This document shows, in pieces, positions 53,587 to 62,500 of a stretch of DNA of 64,000 nucleotides (position 1 is its first letter; every line of letters begins with the position of its first letter). The position numbers and the translations under genes were made by a program. The notes under the pieces are model-generated. The model saw only the letters and a program-made list of their open reading frames with translations, was not told the origin of the DNA and did not search any database. Source of the stretch: Haliotispira sp965263485 (GTDB lineage: Bacteria > Spirochaetota > Spirochaetia > SP-2023). The stretch is taken from the NCBI GenBank assembly GCA_965263485.1, contig CBDHHO010000004.1, positions 2,046,001 through 2,110,000 of the forward strand. Direction: 5' to 3'.

Positions 53587-53850
53587 TATACGCTATTAGA
53601 CCGCAAACCTGTTTCCCTATATTCGTATCACTTGAAATTACCGGTTTTTTTCCTGACCTGTGCCCTTTTTTCCAGATGCATATCTGGATATTAGGTATCT
53701 GGCATCGTTTCATGCCAGTTAGTTGGCTTACATAATTTTGAGATACTGTGTGTCTGGCCAACGACAGATTTTCTTACCCTGCAAATATTTCCCCTCAGTT
53801 ATTATCATCACCATCATTCCCTGAGAGTCGGGAACAGCATAGGAGCTTCT

Positions 53851-55347
53851 ATGAATTTGAACCCTGCCGCAAGGACAGGCAGCACTGGGTCTACGGAAAC
53901 CAGAACCAATAACCGTAAGAGCTATCAGAGGGCGGGTAGCAGTTACACGCAAAGAAAAAACAGGCGCATTGGCGGCGGCAGCACACAGAGAAGAAGCAAT
54001 CGCCCAAACTCTGGAAGTTTTCCCGGCAAATACGGCATCCCTGAATTTTCTGAAGAAGAAATGCAGGGCAATGAAGACCACGTTATTTCGATCAATGAGC
54101 TCTCGGTATCTTCAATAATTGCGCTTCGCGCCGAATTACTCAGCAAAGAAGGGCAGAGTGAAGAGGAAGTCAGCAATCTGCAAAAGAGAGACTTGATTTA
54201 TTCTCTGTTACAGGCTCACGTCAAAGAAAACGGCGTGATCCACGCCGAAGGCTCACTGGAGTTGATGTCTGATGGTTACGGTTTTCTGCGCTCTGCGGAA
54301 AATTCTTATCTGCCGGGCACAGATGATATCTATCTGCCTCCGCAGCAAATCCGCAGTTTCGGCTTGCGTACCGGCGACACGATCTATGGCCAGATTCGCC
54401 CGTCCAAGGAAGGCGAGCGTTTTTTTGCCATGATGCGCATCATTCGAATCAACGACTGCGAACCGGAACAGATCCGCTCACGCATTCCATTTGAAAACTT
54501 GACACCACTCTATCCGGACAAGCGCATCAACTTGGAAACGAACGAGGACAACATGCTCTCCAGCCGAATGATCAACTTGTTCTGTCCGGTGGGCAAGGGG
54601 CAGCGCGGCATCATCCTCTCCCCGCCCCGCGCCGGGAAAACCACGGTGATGCAGCAAGTGGCCAATTCGATCACGTCCAACTACCCCGACATTTATCTGA
54701 TTGTGCTGTTGATCGGCGAGCGCCCCGAAGAAGTGACCGATATGCAGCGTGGTGTCGATGGCGAAGTGATAGCTTCGACTTTTGATGAACAAGCATTGCG
54801 GCACATTCAGGTGGCGGAAATGGTGCTGGAAAAGGCCCGCCGCCTGGTTGAAAGCGGCAAGGATGTCGTGATACTGCTGGACTCGATTACTCGCTTGGCC
54901 AGGGCTTACAATCAGTCGGTGCCAACTTCGGGCAAGATTCTTTCCGGTGGTGTTGATTCCAATGCACTGCAAAAGCCCAAGCGGTTTTTTGGTTCAGCTC
55001 GCAACATCGAAGATGGAGGCAGCCTGACCATTCTGGCCACGGCCCTGATCGACACCGGCAGCCGGATGGACGAAGTCATCTTCGAAGAATTTAAAGGTAC
55101 GGGCAATATGGAACTGGTGCTGGACCGTCGCCTCTCGGAGAGACGCAACTTCCCAGCCATTAACATCAAGCGTTCGGGTACCCGCAAAGAGGAATTGCTG
55201 CTCAGCGATGAGGAGTTAAAAAAAATGTGGGTACTGCGCAATTTCCTCAATCCGCTTGATGATATTGAAGCTACCGAACTGATTATTGACAAAATGAAAA
55301 AAAGCCGGAACAATGGCGCGTTCTTAAAAGCTATGAATACAATGTAG
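53851..55347 (+). CDS. rho: Transcription termination factor Rho
   Basis: A hexameric RNA helicase ending transcription. AGGAG sits six bases before the ATG. The first 70 residues are basic and Gly/Ser/Arg/Asn-rich (NRRIGGGSTQRRSNRPNSGS), an RNA-binding-like extension. The conserved part includes GSLELMSDGYGFLRS (RNA-binding cold-shock fold), Walker A SPPRAGKTTVMQQV, IVLLIGERPEEVTDMQR, VVILLDSITRLARAYN and KRFFGSARNIEDGGSLTIL. At 498 residues it is longer than E. coli Rho (419) because of the extension. rpmE follows eight bases later. Confidence 0.97.
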   Translation: MNLNPAARTGSTGSTETRTNNRKSYQRAGSSYTQRKNRRIGGGSTQRRSNRPNSGSFPGKYGIPEFSEEEMQGNEDHVISINELSVSSIIALRAELLSKEGQSEEEVSNLQKRDLIYSLLQAHVKENGVIHAEGSLELMSDGYGFLRSAENSYLPGTDDIYLPPQQIRSFGLRTGDTIYGQIRPSKEGERFFAMMRIIRINDCEPEQIRSRIPFENLTPLYPDKRINLETNEDNMLSSRMINLFCPVGKGQRGIILSPPRAGKTTVMQQVANSITSNYPDIYLIVLLIGERPEEVTDMQRGVDGEVIASTFDEQALRHIQVAEMVLEKARRLVESGKDVVILLDSITRLARAYNQSVPTSGKILSGGVDSNALQKPKRFFGSARNIEDGGSLTILATALIDTGSRMDEVIFEEFKGTGNMELVLDRRLSERRNFPAINIKRSGTRKEELLLSDEELKKMWVLRNFLNPLDDIEATELIIDKMKKSRNNGAFLKAMNTM

Positions 55348-55355
55348 GATGATCC

Positions 55356-55559
55356 ATGAAAGCAGACATTCACCCGAAGTACAGCACCAACAAAGTCACT
55401 TGTTCTACCTGTGACAAAGTTTTTGAAGTAGGCACCACTGTCGGCGATATTACTGTGGAAATATGTTCCGAGTGCCACCCGTTTTATACCGGAGCACAAC
55501 GCTTAGTTGACACGGCGGGTCGTGTGGAACGCTTTAACCGTAAGTACAATCGCAAGTAA
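55356..55559 (+). CDS. rpmE: 50S ribosomal protein L31, zinc-binding form
   Basis: 67 residues beginning MKADIHPKYSTNKVTCSTCD, with four Cys in CSTC and CSEC for zinc and the typical CHPFYTGAQRLVDTAGRVER end. The rho-rpmE order is widespread. Having Cys residues places it in the C+ group, which can be exchanged for a Cys-less form in zinc starvation; no second copy is seen here. Confidence 0.97.
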   Translation: MKADIHPKYSTNKVTCSTCDKVFEVGTTVGDITVEICSECHPFYTGAQRLVDTAGRVERFNRKYNRK

Positions 55560-55645
55560 CTCGCCTGTACCCATTTATTTATTGTTTTGGGGTTATTGTT
55601 TTGGGGTATCTTTGGGGAGGCCCCTTTAGCCCCCAGGAGTTTACA

Positions 55646-55831
55646 ATGTCCAAATCCCATCGAGGAAGACCCTTGCGCCAGGAAATGCCCATGGCAGGTC
55701 GGGCCCAATGCCCGGTGTGCAAACGCACCGGAATCAAGGTCCACTACGAACATACAGTCGGCGAAGAGACCATCAAGGTCTGTAAAGCTTGTAAAGCCGC
55801 ACTTGTTCGTGGTACTAAATCCGCTGCCTGA
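55646..55831 (+). CDS. Small zinc-ribbon protein of unknown function
   Basis: A 61-residue protein from ATG at 55646 with AGGAG ahead; the longer frame from 55601 reads through the intergenic segment. It begins MSKSHRGRPLRQEMPMAGR, then has CPVCKRTGIKV and CKACKAAL, a four-Cys ribbon. The basic N-terminus recalls a small ribosomal protein but it is not L32, L33 or L36 by sequence. Its position after rpmE suggests a role in ribosomes or RNA binding (inference). I recall similar small proteins in spirochaetes but cannot confirm. Confidence 0.8.
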   Translation: MSKSHRGRPLRQEMPMAGRAQCPVCKRTGIKVHYEHTVGEETIKVCKACKAALVRGTKSAA

Positions 55832-55921
55832 TTTTGTGTGAGGTTTGGAGTTTCCTTTTTTGTACTCACAACGAAAGCAAAATTCGAAACAGTTCTGAAA
55901 TTGCCAACCATTGCCGTCTCT

Positions 55922-57082
55922 ATGAAATACCAGAGTCTCCATCCCGCCATCATCCAGTATCCGGGTGCCGGTGCTGCGGCCGGAGCAATAGCTGCGCCAA
56001 TGAAGCTGGGGCAGGGTGGGGCGGTACGGCTCCAGACCATGTGGAACCGCCCGCTGGAAGAAAAGCAGGTCACGGAAGAATTTCTGCTGGAACTGGAACA
56101 GATGGCGGCCAACGGCTGCGACCTGCTTCGCTTTTCCACGCCCAGTATTATCTCGGTCAAGGCCGTGGGCATGGTGGCTGAGCGTCTGTCGATACCAGTA
56201 ATTGCAGATATTCACTACGATTACCGCATTGCGCTGGAATGCTTGAAGTATCCGATAGCCAAGCTTCGCCTGAACCCCGGCAATATCGGTGAAAAATGGA
56301 AGGTCAAAGAAGTTGCGCAGGCGGCCGATGACAAGGGCGTTGCCATTCGCATCGGCGTCAACGGCGGCTCAATGCCGCAGAATCTGGACTTGGCCCACAA
56401 TGCCGAAACCCGGCTACAATGGCTTGAAGAGTCGGCCCGCAATATGCTCAAGGCTGCCGAAGAAAATATTGAAGCCTTGGAATCCGTGGCATTCAGCAAT
56501 ATTGTTGTCTCGCTCAAGGCTTCCGACCCTGAGCTGGTGGTGTACGTCAACGAACTGTTTGCCCGGGAAGTTTCTGATGGTGGCTTGGGCTATCCGTATC
56601 CACTGCATTTAGGTGTTACCGAAGCCGGCCCGCTGCAACCCGCGCTAATTAAAAGCACCTTGGCCTTTTCCAAGCTACTGGAACAGGGGATTGGCGACAC
56701 GATTCGCATTTCCATTTCTGGTGAGCCTCGCGAGGAAGTATCGGCTGGCAATGAACTGCTACGCGCTCTGCACTTGCGCAAGGGCATCAACCTGATCTCC
56801 TGTCCCGGTTGTGCACGTTCTACCTTCGACACCGCTGAATTTACCGCCAAACTGCAAAGCAAAATGCCGAACCTACCGGTGGATATAGACGTGGCGGTCA
56901 TGGGTTGCCCGGTCAATGGACCCGGCGAAGCCAAGCACGCCGACTTGGCCATTTCGGGTGCCGGGCTCAACGTCTCTCTGTTTTCCAAGGGCAAATTGCT
57001 CAAGAACCTGCCCAGTGAAGGCGCCGAAGATGCCTTGGTTCAGGAACTTGAAAAGCTGGCGGAGCAGATGAGCGAAAAATAA
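55922..57082 (+). CDS. ispG: 4-Hydroxy-3-methylbut-2-enyl diphosphate synthase
   Basis: The iron-sulfur enzyme of the non-mevalonate isoprenoid pathway. VRLQTMWNRPLEEKQVTEEF, PVIADIHYDYRIALECL, KLRLNPGNIG, ISCPGCARSTFDT and AVMGCPVNGPGEAKHADL match the family, the last two holding the cluster Cys residues. The start at MKYQSLHPAI (55922) is preferred over 28 upstream codons without family similarity. It lies 90 bases after the zinc-ribbon gene. Confidence 0.95.
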   Translation: MKYQSLHPAIIQYPGAGAAAGAIAAPMKLGQGGAVRLQTMWNRPLEEKQVTEEFLLELEQMAANGCDLLRFSTPSIISVKAVGMVAERLSIPVIADIHYDYRIALECLKYPIAKLRLNPGNIGEKWKVKEVAQAADDKGVAIRIGVNGGSMPQNLDLAHNAETRLQWLEESARNMLKAAEENIEALESVAFSNIVVSLKASDPELVVYVNELFAREVSDGGLGYPYPLHLGVTEAGPLQPALIKSTLAFSKLLEQGIGDTIRISISGEPREEVSAGNELLRALHLRKGINLISCPGCARSTFDTAEFTAKLQSKMPNLPVDIDVAVMGCPVNGPGEAKHADLAISGAGLNVSLFSKGKLLKNLPSEGAEDALVQELEKLAEQMSEK

Positions 57083-57171
57083 TACCAATCCGTAAAAGTA
57101 GCATTCTTTCCGATTGATCCTTTCACGGGAGTGACAAACATTTACCATATTCTACTTTTATGGATTAGTAT
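57082..57171. repeat. Unrelated short palindrome, 20-bp inverted ends
   Basis: ATACCAATCCGTAAAAGTAG (57082-57101) and CTACTTTTATGGATTAGTAT (57152-57171) are inverted with two mismatches across a 50-base interior. The element abuts the ispG stop. Its ends differ from the GGGGACCTC family, so it is a second MITE-like type or a transcript-end hairpin. A family-like right end (TTTTTGAGAGCTTCCC) lies just downstream at 57185-57200. Confidence 0.7.
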
Positions 57172-57229
57172 AACCCTTGCTTATTTTTGAGAGCTTCCCG
57201 ATAGTAATTTGCAGGAACACAATATTTGA

Positions 57230-58558
57230 ATGACACCGAAAAATAGCGATGCGCAGTTGCGCGACTTGGACCGGGCCCATGTCTGGCATCCATACAGCAA
57301 CATCGACTCAATGCTGGAAGCGGATTTTCCGCTGATCGAGCGCGCTGAAGGCTGCTATATCTACGACCGGGACGGCAACAAATACTTGGACGGTATTGCC
57401 TCTTGGTGGTGCGTCAACTTTGGCCATTCCCATCCTGAGTTGCTGAAGGCGATTGAAGAGCAGAGCCGTGCCTTGCAGAACGTAATTCTGGCAGGCATGT
57501 CGCATTACAATGTGATACTGCTTTCACAGAAATTGGCCGCAGTGAGCCCCATTCCCGATGCTCACTGCTACTTTGCCAGTGATGGAGCCTCTGCGGTTGA
57601 AGCCGCTCTGCGTATGGTGCTGCATTATTGGGAGAATCTCGGCCAGACCCGGCGAAAAAAATTCTTCTGCCTGCAAGACGCTTATCATGGCGACACGATG
57701 GGAACCATCAGTGTGGGCTATGTCGGGCACTTCCATCATCAACTGCAAGAACTGCTCCAGCACAACTACCGCGCCATGTCGCCACACTGTGCGAGCTGCC
57801 CGTTTGGCTTGGAACCAGGTTCCTGTCAGGTGGAGTGTTTTGCCAGTATGGAACGGCTCTTCGACCTCCACGCTGAAGAGTGCGCGGCGGTGATTATCGA
57901 GCCGCTGTGCCAAGGTGCGGGCGGGGTGCGCCTCTATCCGGAGGCCTACCTGCAGAAACTGCGGGTGCTTTGCGACCAGCACAATGTCTTGCTAATCTGC
58001 GATGAAATTGCGGTGGGTTTCGGCCGTACGGGAGCCATGTTTGCCAGCGAACGCGCCGCTGTACGGCCCGATTTGATGACGGTGGGCAAGGGGCTTACCG
58101 GTGGCTACCTGCCCATGAGCGCAGTATTAGCCAGCGATGAGATTTACCAAAGTTTCCGGCCCTCACGCGGTGGTGAAACCTTTTTTCACGGCCATACTTA
58201 CTGTGGTAATCCTATCGTCTCGGCCTTGGCTCTGCGGGCTCTGGATTTATATGCAGAAGAACGGGTACTGGATCGCATCCGGCCGTTGATTCCGTTGCTG
58301 GCACAGCAAATAGGGGCCTTGCAACAGCAGTACCTGCCCCGGTCCTATAGTAATGCCAAGGGCATGATCGGTGCCATCGAAATCTGCGAGGCCGAAGGAG
58401 GTGCAGAGCGCGCCGCCCGTCTGGCCGCCGCCGCTTGGCGGCGCGGTTTGTTTTTGCGGCCTCTGGGCAATGTGCTCTATCTATGGCCACCCCTGCTGAT
58501 TGAACAGGCTGAATTAGAGTTTTGTTTTGAGGTACTGGAAACGCTGCTTCAAGAATAA
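57230..58558 (+). CDS. bioA: Adenosylmethionine--8-amino-7-oxononanoate aminotransferase
   Basis: A class III PLP aminotransferase making 7,8-diaminopelargonate, a biotin precursor, with S-adenosylmethionine as amino donor. AHVWHPYSNIDSMLEA and DGIASWWCVNFGHSHPELL are typical of BioA and not of lysine-donor BioK or other family members; the PLP Lys is in LMTVGKGLTGGYLPMSAV, and QDAYHGDTMGTISVGY is present. No other biotin gene is nearby. It converges with the pseudouridine synthase gene, overlapping by ten bases. Confidence 0.94.
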   Translation: MTPKNSDAQLRDLDRAHVWHPYSNIDSMLEADFPLIERAEGCYIYDRDGNKYLDGIASWWCVNFGHSHPELLKAIEEQSRALQNVILAGMSHYNVILLSQKLAAVSPIPDAHCYFASDGASAVEAALRMVLHYWENLGQTRRKKFFCLQDAYHGDTMGTISVGYVGHFHHQLQELLQHNYRAMSPHCASCPFGLEPGSCQVECFASMERLFDLHAEECAAVIIEPLCQGAGGVRLYPEAYLQKLRVLCDQHNVLLICDEIAVGFGRTGAMFASERAAVRPDLMTVGKGLTGGYLPMSAVLASDEIYQSFRPSRGGETFFHGHTYCGNPIVSALALRALDLYAEERVLDRIRPLIPLLAQQIGALQQQYLPRSYSNAKGMIGAIEICEAEGGAERAARLAAAAWRRGLFLRPLGNVLYLWPPLLIEQAELEFCFEVLETLLQE

Positions 58559-59706
58559 GTTGACCGGATGGCCGTCTGATGGCCTTCAGCCAGTAGTTTC
58601 AGCAAGTTGCGGAAGTGGGGCGGTGTAGCGACCTGCCCATGCATGGTGCGGCCATCTTGAGGATGTTCAAATTCTAGGCGGAAAGCGTGCAGCATCAGTG
58701 GCAGCCCGGCTAAGTGCTGGTAGTCCACCAAATCTCGATCCAGTTGTCGCTTGCCGTAGATCGAGTCGCCGATAATTGGACAGCCCAAATGTTTCAGATG
58801 GACGCGCAGCTGGTGGGTACGGCCCGTTCTGGGGCGCAAGCGCAGCAGACTGAATTTCTGTATCCGCTTTCCCGCCGAAACTTGCTGCCAGCTGCCTAGC
58901 ACCCGGTATTCCGTCTCAGCCTCGCGGTATTTGGCCGGGGCCCTAAGTTCCTTCAGCCCCGGCACTTTCGGGTTGCAGTCCGCGTACAATTGCTCCAGCT
59001 CCTCCTGGTTCAGCGTCTGAGTGCCCACACGCCCAAGCAAACGTCGGCTGTCCTGATGTACGGTATAGCGGTGAGGCGCCTTGGGGTCACGCATCAGCGG
59101 TAGCGCAGCAGTTCCGGCATGTTGCGCCGGGCAACCGTGCACAATAGCATAATAAATTTTCTGCACCCGCCGAGCCGCAAACTGTGCGCGCAAATTCTTC
59201 AAACTGTCGATATTTCGGGCCACCAGCAGGACACCCGAAGTCTCCTTGTCCAGACGGTGCACGATCCCCGGACGGAACTCGCGGACGGAAAACTCATTAT
59301 GTTCAGCCCTGTTTTCAATCGAGGCAGCACTATCAAAATTGCGCAACCAATCTCCATAGCGGGCAATCAGGCCCTGTACCAGACTGGGCTCGTGCAGACC
59401 GGGCGCGCCGTGTACCGCCAAGCCCGAAACCTTGTTCAGCAGAAGCAGCTCTGCATCCTCATAGAGGATCTCCAGTTCCATCGGCACGGGGGCAGTGGCA
59501 TCAAACTGTGGCGGTTCTTGCCATCGAATCTGCAAACGCTCACCGTTTTCAACTAGATGCGACATCTTGAGTCGTGCGCCGTCTTTTCTTACCTCAACCC
59601 TCAGGCGCTTGAGTTGGCTGCGGTTCTCCAAGCCATCAAGTTGCAAACTGCAAATATACTGATCTAAGCGCAGCTGGCTGGAATTTTCAGCCCTGCCTGT
59701 GGCCAT
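58549..59706 (-). CDS. RluA/RluD-family pseudouridine synthase
   Basis: Isomerises uridines in rRNA or tRNA. An S4-like RNA-binding start (LRLDQYICSLQLDGLENRSQ) precedes the catalytic motif GIVHRLDKETSGVLLVARN, with the active-site Asp in HRLDKE. RLRPRTGRTHQLRVHLKHLG and PIIGDSIYGKRQ are further signatures. The open frame reaches 59994 and encodes about 96 more residues rich in charged helix (QALEKLQRKLHKIEEQYHPG) that would overlap the upstream gene by 149 bases; the ATG at 59706 gives the conservative start, and a start between these is possible. Confidence 0.88.
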   Translation of the reverse strand: MATGRAENSSQLRLDQYICSLQLDGLENRSQLKRLRVEVRKDGARLKMSHLVENGERLQIRWQEPPQFDATAPVPMELEILYEDAELLLLNKVSGLAVHGAPGLHEPSLVQGLIARYGDWLRNFDSAASIENRAEHNEFSVREFRPGIVHRLDKETSGVLLVARNIDSLKNLRAQFAARRVQKIYYAIVHGCPAQHAGTAALPLMRDPKAPHRYTVHQDSRRLLGRVGTQTLNQEELEQLYADCNPKVPGLKELRAPAKYREAETEYRVLGSWQQVSAGKRIQKFSLLRLRPRTGRTHQLRVHLKHLGCPIIGDSIYGKRQLDRDLVDYQHLAGLPLMLHAFRLEFEHPQDGRTMHGQVATPPHFRNLLKLLAEGHQTAIRSTYS

Positions 59707-59845
59707 CTCGCTTTGGGCCCGGGTGACACGAGCTTCCTGACGGGCCACAAAGTCTTCAAGCTGCTGCCTGCGCAGCACTTCCGTATGCTTTTGAGCCTTG
59801 CGATGAGGCAACTCCCGCCGGGCACGGCCGGGATGATACTGCTCC

Positions 59846-60370
59846 TCAATCTTGTGCAGCTTCCGTTGCAGTTTCTCCAGGGCCTGCTCTCGGCTCTGCC
59901 GGAGCTGTTCGGCCGATAAATTCACTCTCACGAAGTATTCTCTCACGCTCTTTCCTCTGCTTATGACGCTTGCCCAGATGGATTGCCATGTCAATTACTG
60001 CCAGCAGGCCGCTGATACTGATACTGATACCAACCTTCTGAAAGATGGCTTCGGTGCTGCCCGCCACCGTCAGGGTATGGATATTCGGATTGCTGGCACT
60101 GTAGATAATGTCGTAGACCAGCGAGCCGAATAGCAGCGTGAAGGGCAGGGTTCCGATCCAGATGACTTCAAAGCGGCGCACTTGATGTAGAAAGTCCGGA
60201 AACTCATCCTCGCCGTAGGGCACCGGCTGAAAGTTATCCTTTGAGGACTTGTTGCTCTGGGCCCACAGACTCTTCGGCCCTGTCAGCCCTGCCAGCAGAC
60301 CCAGCGACAGTACAATGGCCCCGACCAGCTTACTGCGGTAAAGCCGCAAACCCGGGAATTGCTGATTCAT
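59846..60370 (-). CDS. Membrane protein with signal-like start, unknown
   Basis: 174 residues from the ATG at 60370, which has GGAG ahead. A hydrophobic start (LVGAIVLSLGLLAGLTGPKS-LWAQ) is a signal peptide or anchor, followed by two membrane segments (FEVIWIGTLPFTLLFGSLVY and VGISISISGLLAVIDMAI) and a basic, charged C-terminus (KRHKQRKERERILRE). No family is recognised. It lies between the YggS-type gene and the pseudouridine synthase on one strand. Confidence 0.7.
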   Translation of the reverse strand: MNQQFPGLRLYRSKLVGAIVLSLGLLAGLTGPKSLWAQSNKSSKDNFQPVPYGEDEFPDFLHQVRRFEVIWIGTLPFTLLFGSLVYDIIYSASNPNIHTLTVAGSTEAIFQKVGISISISGLLAVIDMAIHLGKRHKQRKERERILRESEFIGRTAPAEPRAGPGETATEAAQD

Positions 60371-60548
60371 GCGGGAACTCCTGATTCTTGGAAATGCCTT
60401 CTGTGCCAGAGATGCCTCAAAGTGCCCAAGATACCCAAAAGGCAAAAACAGGAAAGAAAATACAGGACAGTACCGACCTGATTCGCAAGAGAAAGCAAGT
60501 TTGAACCGGGATTTGTCGAGTTTCCTATAAAAGTTCATCATAGCAAAA

Positions 60549-61337
60549 TCAAGAGGAGAATAGCAGGCTGCCAATGCGCAGCACATGGGCCCCTTCTGCT
60601 AGGGCTTCGCGGTAATCCTGGCTCATACCCATGGATAGCTCAAAGTCTCCGGCCAGCCGCCCACCGGTCTCAGCGGGTGGATAGTCGTGCCAGAGGCGCT
60701 GGGCCAGTTTGCGGCAGTCGGCAAAGGCGCGCCGGCGCTCCCGTTCTTCGCTTCCGGCAGCACTCATGCACATCAAGCCGCGCAGGCACAGCCGACTGCC
60801 GGAGAGCAATTCGTCCGTCAGGTTCCGCAGTTCCCTATAGTCACGGCAACCGGCCTTCTGCTGCTCGCCGCTGGCGTTGTACTGGAAGAAAATGGAAAGC
60901 GGTGCGATGCGGTGCTCATATCGGGAGCAGGATTTTTCCAGCTGTCTCAGCAGCTTGGGGCTCGAAATGCTGTGAAGCACGCTGCACAGCTGGACAGCGT
61001 TTGCGGTCTTGTTGCTTTGCAGCGGCCCGATCAGCTCTATTTGCGGTTGGTAGGCTGAGGCCCGACTCGCATAATAATCCTCCAGCTCGCCCCGGCGCCG
61101 GGCCGCAGCCTGGACATAATTCTCGCCGAGATTTGGCAGCAGCGAAGCTGCCGGGTTCGCCGTGTCAGCCGCAGCGGAGTCGTTGGCCAAACTGCCAGCC
61201 AAGCCATTGAAGTAGCCCAGAGCACTATAAATATCGTCCCGGCGCCGGTACTTGGTTACCAGCACAATGCGAACCTGGGAATGGGCGAGTCGGGCAACTT
61301 CGGCAGCTAATTGTTCGTAGCGTTCAGTCAAAAACAT
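60549..61337 (-). CDS. YggS/PLPBP-family pyridoxal phosphate homeostasis protein
   Basis: A single-domain PLP-binding protein similar to the alanine racemase barrel, involved in vitamin B6 balance. The PLP Lys is in RIVLVTKYRR; GENYVQAAARR, ELIGPLQSNKTANAV, LRGLMCMSA and FELSMGMSQDYREALAEGAH-VLRIGSLLF are family signatures. The 262-residue length is slightly above normal because of Ala-rich loops near residues 50-70. Confidence 0.9.
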   Translation of the reverse strand: MFLTERYEQLAAEVARLAHSQVRIVLVTKYRRRDDIYSALGYFNGLAGSLANDSAAADTANPAASLLPNLGENYVQAAARRRGELEDYYASRASAYQPQIELIGPLQSNKTANAVQLCSVLHSISSPKLLRQLEKSCSRYEHRIAPLSIFFQYNASGEQQKAGCRDYRELRNLTDELLSGSRLCLRGLMCMSAAGSEERERRRAFADCRKLAQRLWHDYPPAETGGRLAGDFELSMGMSQDYREALAEGAHVLRIGSLLFSS

Positions 61338-61427
61338 GGAGGCTTCCTACGCCCAAACTCGCAAGGCGAGCCTGTATGCCCGGCACAATGAGTCGGATAA
61401 GAAGCCGGGAAAACAAAAAGGAAGAGG

Positions 61428-62468
61428 CTATTCTTGGCGTACCAGCACCTTGCCGATCCCCAATCGAGCCAATTCAGAGCGGTAGTACGCGAGCTGTTCC
61501 TTGTTGAGATTGACCACGATCAAGCGATAGAACTTGCCGTGCTGTTCCAGATGAATGGGAATGCCCATGGCTTCCAGACGCTGTAAATGCCGGTTGGCAT
61601 ACTTTAGCTTGCTGTAACTGGCAATCTGGATGGCAAAGCGACCTTGGGCGGGAATGCTGTTCGTGCCACTCTCCGCGCCGGCGGAGCTGACAATGGGTTT
61701 CCCAAGGGATTTGAGCGAGTTTTTGGTGTTGGTCTGGCGCTCGGCGGGCAACGCCAGAATCACGATCTCCGCGGGCACAACACCCGCGCCCAGCATCTCC
61801 AGCATCTCGGCAGCGCGCTTGGAAACATCGACAATGCGCCCGGCGAGAAAGGGGCCTCGGTCGTTAATACGCACCGTTACGTTTTTGTCATTGCGCAGAT
61901 TGGCAACCGAAATCACCGTGCCAAAAGGCAGAGTTTTGTGTGCGGCGGTCATATCGTTCATATCGAAGTGCTCGCCACTGGCCGTGCTGCGACCGTGAAA
62001 CTTGTCCGCATAGTAGGAGGCCAAGCCCCGCTGAAACATTCCTGGCTCCAGCCCGTCGTTGCGGCGTGCTGCCGATTGCTCTGTTAGAGCAGCAGTCTCG
62101 CTTGCGGACTCGGTCGCTGATTTTGCCGAAAGACGCTTCGGGCTATGCTCAGCTTTTTTGGGGGGCAGCGGCGGTACCAGGTGCTCCGTACTGTCTGCCA
62201 CGTTGTCTTCTGAATCAACGGTTTGCAGCAATCCGGTTGCTTCGGGCTCTGCGCCGGACGCGGCGGATTCTGATGCAGGCTCAGGAGCTTCTTGGGCCTT
62301 CAGTCGGGCAGAACCTGGCCCTACAAGCAAAACCGCAACACCGAAGCACATAAAGCCCCAAAAACGAAAACGCAGGGCCAGCAGTGCTCTCAGATATCTG
62401 GTCAGTCGGTTTTTCCTGCCGGGCAAAAGTACCGCCATCAGCGGTGAACGAACTGGATGAGGCAACAT
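61428..62468 (-). CDS. RlpA-like double-psi beta-barrel protein with SPOR domain
   Basis: 346 residues from the ATG at 62468. A signal or anchor segment (FWGFMCFGVAVLLVGPG) is followed by an Ala/Glu/Ser-rich linker. The RlpA domain begins RGLASYYADKFHGRSTASGE and contains the signature LPFGTVISVANLRNDKNVTV and RINDRGPFLAGRIVDVS, with the Asp of the lytic transglycosylase site. A SPOR domain (RFAIQIASYSKLKYANRHLQ to the end) binds denuded septal peptidoglycan. It therefore probably acts in daughter-cell wall processing. It lies just after hom on the same strand. Confidence 0.92.
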   Translation of the reverse strand: MLPHPVRSPLMAVLLPGRKNRLTRYLRALLALRFRFWGFMCFGVAVLLVGPGSARLKAQEAPEPASESAASGAEPEATGLLQTVDSEDNVADSTEHLVPPLPPKKAEHSPKRLSAKSATESASETAALTEQSAARRNDGLEPGMFQRGLASYYADKFHGRSTASGEHFDMNDMTAAHKTLPFGTVISVANLRNDKNVTVRINDRGPFLAGRIVDVSKRAAEMLEMLGAGVVPAEIVILALPAERQTNTKNSLKSLGKPIVSSAGAESGTNSIPAQGRFAIQIASYSKLKYANRHLQRLEAMGIPIHLEQHGKFYRLIVVNLNKEQLAYYRSELARLGIGKVLVRQE

Positions 62469-62500
62469 GAACGCTTCCCCCAATCTTTTGATTTTGCTTC

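Noticed and set aside
53304..53735. 143-codon plus-strand frame across the 67-bp repeats
   Set aside because: It consists of the translated minisatellite plus noncoding DNA and has no ribosome-binding site.
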